Assembly: GCA_023101725.1 (NCBI GenBank)
Contig: JALJCO010010304.1
Span: forward strand, 62,001 to 126,000
From: Atherinomorus stipes
Taxonomy: Eukaryota > Chordata > Actinopteri > Atheriniformes > Atherinidae
Length of the DNA stretch: 64,000 nucleotides
Direction: 5' to 3'
Shown here: piece after piece, positions 57,298-64,000 of the stretch
How positions within the stretch are numbered: the stretch's first letter is position 1
Layout of the letters: every line of letters begins with the position of its first letter
The notes under the pieces: model-generated
Told to the model about the DNA's origin: nothing
Database searches by the model: none
Seen by the model: the letters and a program-made list of their open reading frames with translations, nothing else
Made by a program: the position numbers and the translations under genes

Positions 57298-58240
57298 AAG
57301 GGATGAGCCGAATACTTTTTTCAGACGAGTATCCGGTACGGATAAAGCGAACCCCCCTTTCTCTCTCTTTTACCGTCTGCTTGTTCTTAGTTTGGCTGGT
57401 GATGTAAAAACTTTACTCATACAAAACACGGTTTTTGAGAAGGATACAGTGAACCAGGCTGATATATTTCACCGTTTGTTATGACTGGATGTTTACACGA
57501 ATCACCAAGTTCACACAGATCATTAAAACATAAACAGACCAGTTACACACACAAACACATACAGCTGAACACACAAAGTTGCAGTTATGAATAAAAATAA
57601 GTATATTATAAATATTACAAACTAAGCTTTATATACTGTATGTAGGCTTTTTATACAGTAGGCTTTGAATACAGTAGATATTTTAACTGTTACACAGCGC
57701 CACAAACACTCTCTCTCTCTCTCTCTACAATGGGTGATACACACACATCTTAATCATTGTTTAACTTTGTGTGGGGAAAATAACAGAATGTTAGGTAATT
57801 AAATAAATTAATTGAAATTAAATAAATTATTAAGGAACAATTTGCAGTTAGATCATGAAATAAAACAGAAAATAGACAAAAAATGAAGTTGTGTTGAGTA
57901 TGAAAACTTGTTTATGCATACATCGGCGTTGTATGCACTCAAAAATATTCATGTTATGATTTTATTTTAAAAAATTGAACTGTAAAAAAAACATTGAATC
58001 TCAATTCTGAGGCTGTTCTGTAAATAGTTATCAAATAAACAACAAATCAAGAAACTTCTGATCAATTTGTATCAATTTCAGACTTAAAATAATGTGCTGA
58101 TTTAAGCCCCACCCAGTCCGGCTAAAACCACACCCACTTCCAGATTAAGCTCCACCCACCCCGAGCACAGATACAGATACGGATCATTTAGATGGTTGAA
58201 CAGACACAGATACAGATAATGGTGTACTCGCTCATGTCTA
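57298..58240. mobile_element. hAT element, 8-bp duplication CTGGTCAA
   Basis: The ends AAGGGATGAGCCGAATAC and GTGTACTCGCTCATGTCTA pair, and exact CTGGTCAA lies at 57290-57297 and 58241-58248. The right subterminal part has ACAGATACAGATA-type repeats and GTATCCGG/ATACGGAT motifs. Non-coding. Confidence 0.9.
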
Positions 58241-58248
58241 CTGGTCAA

Positions 58249-59919
58249 TAAAAGCCCTGTTGTCACCTGCAGATCTGGAAAAGAAACTGCAGCATGACGC
58301 CGCAACCCTACGCTCGATTAAAACCACACACTGCCTCTACGTCAGCTAAGCAGACCCAACTGGACGCAGATGCTGCGCAAGTATAAATCCAGCTTTTGAG
58401 AGTATGCCCAGTTAAAAGCGATGATGATGTGGTAATAATCGTGGATATTGCTTCACTTGCAGCCTAGAAACCCTGGTCCATCAGAGAGCTGCATGTGTCT
58501 CTGAGCTCTAATAATGCTGCTTTCAAGTCCAGGAATAAAGACGTTCTTAGATGTGAAAGAGCCAGCCTGTCATGATTCCTATCACGATGAAGTGCTTGGA
58601 GAGGCTGCTTAATAACCACAGAACATTCAGACTCCCTACGACTGTAACACTTCACCCACTTTAGTTTGCATAATGCCCTAACCACTTCACCAATAGCAGC
58701 ACACAACCTCTGTCAGGCACATCTGGAGAATTAGAGCAGTTGTGTTCAGAGTTCTCTTAGCTGATCTCAGTTTTGCTTCATCTAGTAGATGTAGCAAACA
58801 GGTCGACCTAACTGGGTTTTGGTACCGAACATGGTGCGCCTGGGTCTGTCTGAACACGCCACTCATGCTCATAGTCGACGTAACTCACCCGCATTCCGAC
58901 CGGCTGTACAGGGTGGTCTCGGAGCGGCTTGGGTCAACCTGAAATGTGGCGCGACCAACTTAAGCTCGACCTAAATCCCAGATACTCCACCTTTTTGAAC
59001 TAAACAGGTATCCGTAGGCAGCTGTACTGTTGGGATATCCTTCTTATTGACAGTGTTATATTACAAATAACCGGGTTACGGCCTAACTGTAACGTTTAGT
59101 ATCATCTTGTGTTTGCTAGCTACTAATGTATGTCAAATGTTAACATCAAAGGGGCGTTCACAAACACTGGACAAATTACCAACAAGGGCTAGCAGGCTGA
59201 GCATTAATGCTCATGTTTACTACTCACCGGTACCTGGTTGTTTGCCCAAAATATCTGCGTATGGTCCGGGCTTTGGGTTTCAACAAAATCAATCTGCCGC
59301 TTCCATTACATGATAACATTGTTTTCCACACGCAACCGTGTCTTGTCTTCAACAAACTCCATTAACATGTGCTTTTTTTACAACACAAGCACGCTTTAAA
59401 GTGGGGGACGCGTTTACGTCCATCTGGTTGCCACGGATACACAACGCTCCAGTCTGTAGAGCCACTGCTGGGTGCGGTGATTAAAAAGCAGATGTGAAAC
59501 AGAGCCGTTGTAGTTGAAAATTGAAACACTGTAACCCTTTCACTGCTGTGGCAGCATCTGGATCGACCCAAATATGTGTGAAAACGACCTAAAAGATGTT
59601 GGACTTCCTCAAAGATACCACACAGTAAAACAGTTCCAGGACTACAGTACAGTAGTGGTTCCTCTGTACTATAATCTGGGCCACCTGCTGTTTACCTTGA
59701 TAACTCACAACTCAAATGATGTCATTAAGAAATGAATGACAACAGCGGTAAACCTTACCTGCACATACATGACCTGGAACGGGTTGCAAATAAAAAGGCT
59801 CTTGTCAAGAGGCCACAGCATGGCCCATGCATCCTGAGATGGATGGTGAGCACAATCATCTCAGCACCTGTCCTCACCACAGTCCACGGATGCACCAGAG
59901 AAACCGGCAGCGTCTCAGT
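58249..59919. other. Spacer, unrecognised
   Basis: GTCGACC/GGTCGA motifs recur at 58800-58970, possibly an old element. 59730-59919 has an even base mix unlike the AT-rich flanks, but I could not assign it. Confidence 0.35.
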
Positions 59920-59927
59920 CTGGTGTG

Positions 59928-61720
59928 TAGGGTTGTCACGATACCAAATTTCTGTTTCGATACCGATACCATTTTGTATTTCGATACTTTTCGATACTTT
60001 TTTAAAAAGGTAAACCAAACTCAATATTTATTTCTTTTATTTGTGTTATTGCTCTTGAAGTCTTTATCTTAAAATAATCAAATAAAGAGGTAAAATCTTC
60101 AATTTAAAACACAGAGAACCAGTAATATAAAGCAATGCCAAATTAAAATCAAAATCATTCTATACATGAAACATTATATGGACATAATAAGAAAAATAAA
60201 TTGTAAAACTATCTAAATGAATTACATATTGTAAGGCTTTTGGAATATTTTTTTAAATGTGTTTCAAAATGTTAATTAATTTAAAGTTGTGTCTCAATAG
60301 TTTATGATATGAAAAATTATATAGGTATTAGGTAATGTCTATAAAATCATGTTTGTGTGACTGACTTCAACATCAGTCAAGTTGTATTAATAATTCTAAT
60401 TATATATATAATAATTGAACATATCAGTCAGTTCATCTCTGTCACCATTTTTAAATTTATTTAAATATTTTAAAGTTGTACTTCCATGGTCATTTCATTA
60501 ATATTTCTGTGTTCTCCATTATTATTGAATGCATTCTGCATCGTTTCTGTTTAAATAACCCTCTGGTTGCTTAGTATCCAGCTGTATTTGTATACTAGAA
60601 GAGAGGCTTGTGGTCCAACGGCAGCTTTTCCGGGTCCTTCTCATGAATTTCTGTCTGATTGGCTGGCTCCCATCAGTGTATGAAGGAAGCTCCGCCCTCA
60701 GCTCTTATTTCGCTACAGACAGGAAATAGAGCCGACAAACAAGTTTGTTCCGCCATGCTAACAAACAGTTAGCTAATTAGCTTCTCAACTCCGAAGCTAC
60801 AGTCGTGCCGTCTTTACTTCTAGTGTGTAGTGGAGGGTTACCTGCCTTCCAATGGACAGATAGAAACCCCACGTGGGATACGCTATTTGCAATGTGACGT
60901 AGAAGTGCGAGGCTGTTCCCGATTCGCTCTTTTCTTCGTATTGTTTCTCTGATGAGAAAGCACAGCCGACTGGGGGGAACGCAACGCTAGCAAGTCAGCA
61001 TGTGTAAGTAAACAAGGGGAAACCGTCCGTATTTCAGAAGGAGAAGTTCAACGGGTTTTCAGTGGAAGGAGGCCTTTAAGGATGTAATAACTTTGAAGAA
61101 AATTATAAATGTATGTATTAACCGTTTGTGTCGTATGTAGGCTTCTGTAGGTTTCTACTGGGCTGGAAGAGGTTTTGTGCTTTTTACTTTGACATAACTG
61201 AACAACATCAGCACCAGTTGTTCCTGACTGAAGTCACTAAGTCCGCGTAGTTTTCCTTTAGAGGAAAAAAGAAAAGATGACGGCTTTGGAAAAGCCCGTG
61301 TTGATAAAGTAGGGGCTCAAAGTACAGTTTGGAAGTATTACGGATTCAAAGCTAATGATGAAGGCGAGCCGTTGAACACTGAAGCACCGCAGTGAAAGCG
61401 ATGCTACAAAGTCTGTCTTGCTAACGGAGGCAACACTTCAAACTTCAGGTATCCGCGGCAGCGTCCACTCGCCATGAACCAGCCTGTCTGCTACCTGTCG
61501 TCTCCTCCTCCTCCTCAGTGAAGGTGCTTCACAGAGAGCCGCATCATTAACTACGTCACACTCACTGCTGGCCTCGCTGCTCTTAAAGAGACAGGCACCA
61601 ATTTAGCTGCGTTTTTTTTTCTTTTTAAAGTACCGTTTCTTTTTAAATGCTGGTATAGTACCGTTTTAAACGCGTTAGTATTGCGGTACGATACTGGTAC
61701 CAGTATACCGTGCAACCCTA
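59928..61720. mobile_element. hAT element with BED-finger remnant, duplication CTGGTGTG
   Basis: The inverted ends TAGGGTTGTCACGATACCAA and CCAGTATACCGTGCAACCCT-A enclose 1793 bp, flanked by exact CTGGTGTG (59920-59927 and 61721-61728). Subterminal CGATAC motifs are dense on both sides. Confidence 0.95.
61261..61450 (+). pseudogene. ZBED-type hAT transposase fragment
   Basis: The frame reads GFGKARVDKVGAQSTVWKYY, then GFKANDEGEPLNTEAPQ, a stop, then KRCYKVCLANGGNTSNF. This is the N-terminal BED zinc finger of hAT transposases (W-x-x-F/Y ... C-x-x-C ... GGNTSN). The in-frame TGA at about 61396 falls where the first zinc-binding cysteine is expected. The His pair and the catalytic domain are missing. 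Confidence 0.75.
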
Positions 61721-61728
61721 CTGGTGTG

Positions 61729-62514
61729 ACAGCTGCACTGTCATTGGTCATTGCGACACAGCTTAGCAATAAAAACATGGAGAAAACATGGATGCCATGG
61801 CTGAGCGTATGACAAATTACATTATTTATGTGTGGATAGTATCCCCACAACAACAGCAGGGTATTTTTCCAGTGGTGACATAAAGGAAAATGCTGCAGTT
61901 AAGTAATACAGCTATCCAGGAAAAAAGTGTAAAGTGTGGTTTTGCAGCCTCGGACCCTGCTGAGCAACAACAGCTCCAGGAGTGTACATTATAAATGTCA
62001 CTGTGCCATCAAAATGAGTCAGAAACACATACTATAAGGAGAAAAAACTACATAGTGATACTTTAGAGGTTGAAGTACTGACTCAGTGTATCTTTGTTCA
62101 TGCCGACATATAGCTTCAATCCTCAAAGAAACTGAGAATACTAGAGAGGAAATTTTGAGGGATGTTGCTTGGCCTGGAAAGCTTACTAAAATGTTATTTG
62201 AAAGAAAGCAGCTAGAGCTGGAGGCACATATTTTATTCTGCTAACAGAGGATCAAAATAATCCCAACTTTATTTTCAGCACCGACTATTTTTTGAAATTT
62301 TTGGCTCAACAACACATCCCCTCAGCATTAAACAGTAATGACTTCATGAGCTCTTTCTAATAAAATTGTCAATTCAAAGTAAGGGATAATGAAAAATAAT
62401 CCTTTCCATCACACAAAAACTTAGATTGTTGATGCAAAGAGTTTTTAAAATTGCGAAAGAGCCAGTTTAGACATTCTCTCCCGTTGATTTCCTTTAGTTT
62501 AAGTCTGCTCTCAG
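61729..62514. other. Spacer, nothing identified
   Basis: No feature supported. Confidence 0.35.
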
Positions 62515-62945
62515 GCTTTGTAAAGCATCAGCATGTCAGTTGGACCACATCCCAAGGTGACTGTTGCAAGATGTTCTACCCCTTATCAACATCTCTGTAC
62601 TCGGTCAGATAAATCCATCTCTATTAAATGGATATGTACTACAGGCCTTTAAGTCCACTCTGATTAATCCACTGCTTACAAAGCCTACCTGTGAATCAAA
62701 TATTGTGGTGAATGTGCAGATCTATATCTTACATCCATTTTATGTCCAAAATCCATTTAATAAAAACCGTCTTCAAATAATGAACAGCCTGGTTGCAGAA
62801 TGATGGTTTTTGGTCCAAACCAGACTAAGCTAAGGTGTTTTGCAGGGGTCCTGGATCCATTTTCTCCATACATGTTTCCTGTGGGCAACAACAACATTAC
62901 ATATTACCTTTGTTATGCTGATGGCACCAAGCTCTTTTTATAATC
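62515..62945 (+). pseudogene. L2-like LINE reverse-transcriptase relic
   Basis: The frame gives DVLPLINISVLGQINPSLLN, then GYVLQAFKSTLINPLLTKP, the start of the L2-type RT domain. After an internal deletion come GVLDPFSPYMFPVGNNNITY and YLCYADGTKLFL. The last matches the family's Y-A-D-D box with the second Asp changed to Gly. The middle is missing and the frame is broken, so it is inactive. Confidence 0.75.
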
Positions 62946-63250
62946 TATGAGCCTGATGAAAGCTGTAAATAGACTACTGCTTGACCTGGTGCCGTCTTTG
63001 CAAAGGTGTTGGAAAAGGTGGGAACTGGATGCAAAGAGAATGTTTCCACACACTTTTTCTGTGCAATATGTCACTTTCTTATAAGCTTTCGGTCCTAGAA
63101 GACTTTTTATTTCTGACGGATTATGCCTGCAGTACAAGAGAGCATGATGGGAGTTTGTCTTTCCATAGGTCCAGAGGCTCTCGTTCAACCATTCTGCAAA
63201 ATGTAAGAATGGAAGGGTTTGAGGTATGAGGCAAAAATGTGCTCTTAGGC
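62946..63250. other. Spacer, possibly LINE 3-prime remainder
   Basis: Directly continues the LINE relic, but no clear coding similarity remains. Confidence 0.35.
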
Positions 63251-63348
63251 TTAAAGGGAAAGTTCGTATTTTTTCAACCTGGACCTATTTTCTAGCATAC
63301 GTTCATTTACTCATCCAGACAGTTTTGGTGTAACTTGAACTCCTTTGG
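63251..63348. mobile_element. TTAA-AGGGAAAG miniature element, left part
   Basis: TTAA then AGGGAAAGTTCGTATTTTTT and CAACCTGGACCTATTTTCTA; related in reverse complement to 56815-56862. Its right side is replaced by the TA repeat and the C-rich repeat copy. Confidence 0.65.
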
Positions 63349-63349
63349 G

Positions 63350-63370
63350 ATATATATATATATATATATA
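63350..63370. repeat. Short TA dinucleotide run
   Basis: About ten TA units. Confidence 0.95.
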
Positions 63371-63384
63371 AACAGGATATAGGC

Positions 63385-64000
63385 TCCCCTTGATATCCTG
63401 TTTATTCATTTTATTTCTTTAATTAAACATTTGTTTATAACAGCATTCCATATCATACTGCTGTGCTTGACCATGGAAAAATGAAAGTTAACAGAAGCAA
63501 TGATAGAAAGTGGAACAGAGAGAAAGGAGTGAGGAAGAGAGAGAGAGAGGTAGAGAGGAGAGAAAACATGAATCCACTTACACAGTTCACTGGTGCATAC
63601 AGAAACCCCTAAACAACATTCCAAGGTCTCTGTTGGAAAACAAAACTAGCAATCCCCCACAGGAGGACCCGCAGATGGCTTAAGTATCCTCAGATCATAG
63701 AAACACACAGAACTACGCAGAGAAGAGGTACAACCTAGTCAGCGCAACGGGAAGCAGTGTCACAGCATCAACATGCATAATAAAGGGTCTCCATGGTGAT
63801 ACAGTCATGCAGATGCAGCCTCGACTCTGCAAGGAGGAGGAAGCCCGCAAAGCTCACAACCCAGGCCCCCAGCAGCCACCCAGAGGTCCAGATCCCAGCC
63901 ACCTCCCCAAAGGGGAGATATGCATCCCCCCAGAGGGCGGCCCCAGCCGGAGCCCCAGTGGACCAAGACCAGCAGTTGCCGACCCCCCCCCCCACCCCAA
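63385..64000. repeat. C-rich dispersed repeat family 2, copy 2 (cut by window end)
   Basis: Matches 22358-22990 in the same orientation from the CTTGATATC start through the GA-rich tract, CACTTACACAGTTCACTGG and the CCAGCAGCCACCCAGAGG segment, with small indels. The C-rich part continues past the window. Confidence 0.85.

Noticed and set aside
59755..60024. Open frames across the left end of the hAT element
   Set aside because: They run through the insertion border at 59928, so they cannot be an ancestral exon.

Overview
This window looks like vertebrate nuclear DNA, most likely from a ray-finned (teleost) fish. The coding relics are split by GT-AG introns, there are no bacterial-style operons, and the repeats are the fish set: several Tc1 lineages, hAT and PIF/Harbinger miniature elements, TTAA-targeting elements and decayed CR1/L2-like LINEs. 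I found no convincing ordinary host gene. The window is a dense, nested mosaic of mobile DNA separated by AT-rich spacer.

Layout. 1-3180: a broken minus-strand copy of a large unclassified multi-copy protein family, split by a miniature element at 2474-2818. 3232-5300: a LINE reverse-transcriptase relic interrupted by part of a DNA element whose fuller copy lies inverted at 45331-46540. 5767-15120: a 9.35-kb unit with perfect 25-bp terminal inverted repeats. It holds a ten-exon SAMD3-like gene followed 24 nt later by a C2H2 zinc-finger gene, with a Harbinger element (6686-8137) and a foldback element (9054-9263) in its introns. 16409-17280: a Tc1 relic whose coding sequence has grown into a 19-unit minisatellite. 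18481-22275: hAT-type elements and nested palindromes. 22350-23700 and 63385-64000: two direct copies of a C-rich repeat family. 24499-32152: more hAT, TTAA and Harbinger elements. 34621-35837, 37185-37985 and 41266-42696: three Tc1-type elements from different lineages. 42787-61720: hAT elements with exact 8-bp target duplications, back-to-back TTAA elements, and a large foldback holding an LTR-like block. 62515-64000: an L2-like LINE relic and the second copy of the C-rich family.

The 5767-15120 unit is the most interesting object. It combines CAC..GTG ends, a dense field of short subterminal repeats, two adjacent genes and zinc fingers joined to a conserved C-terminal module. I read it as an internally deleted EnSpm/CACTA-like transposon that carries a SAMD3-like protein as its second gene. 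The SAMD3-like gene has three lesions. The zinc-finger gene, in contrast, still reads as an intact protein of about 194 residues when spliced.

Limits. Family names come from recognising motifs by eye, without any database search. Boundaries marked by target-site duplications are exact. The others are approximate.
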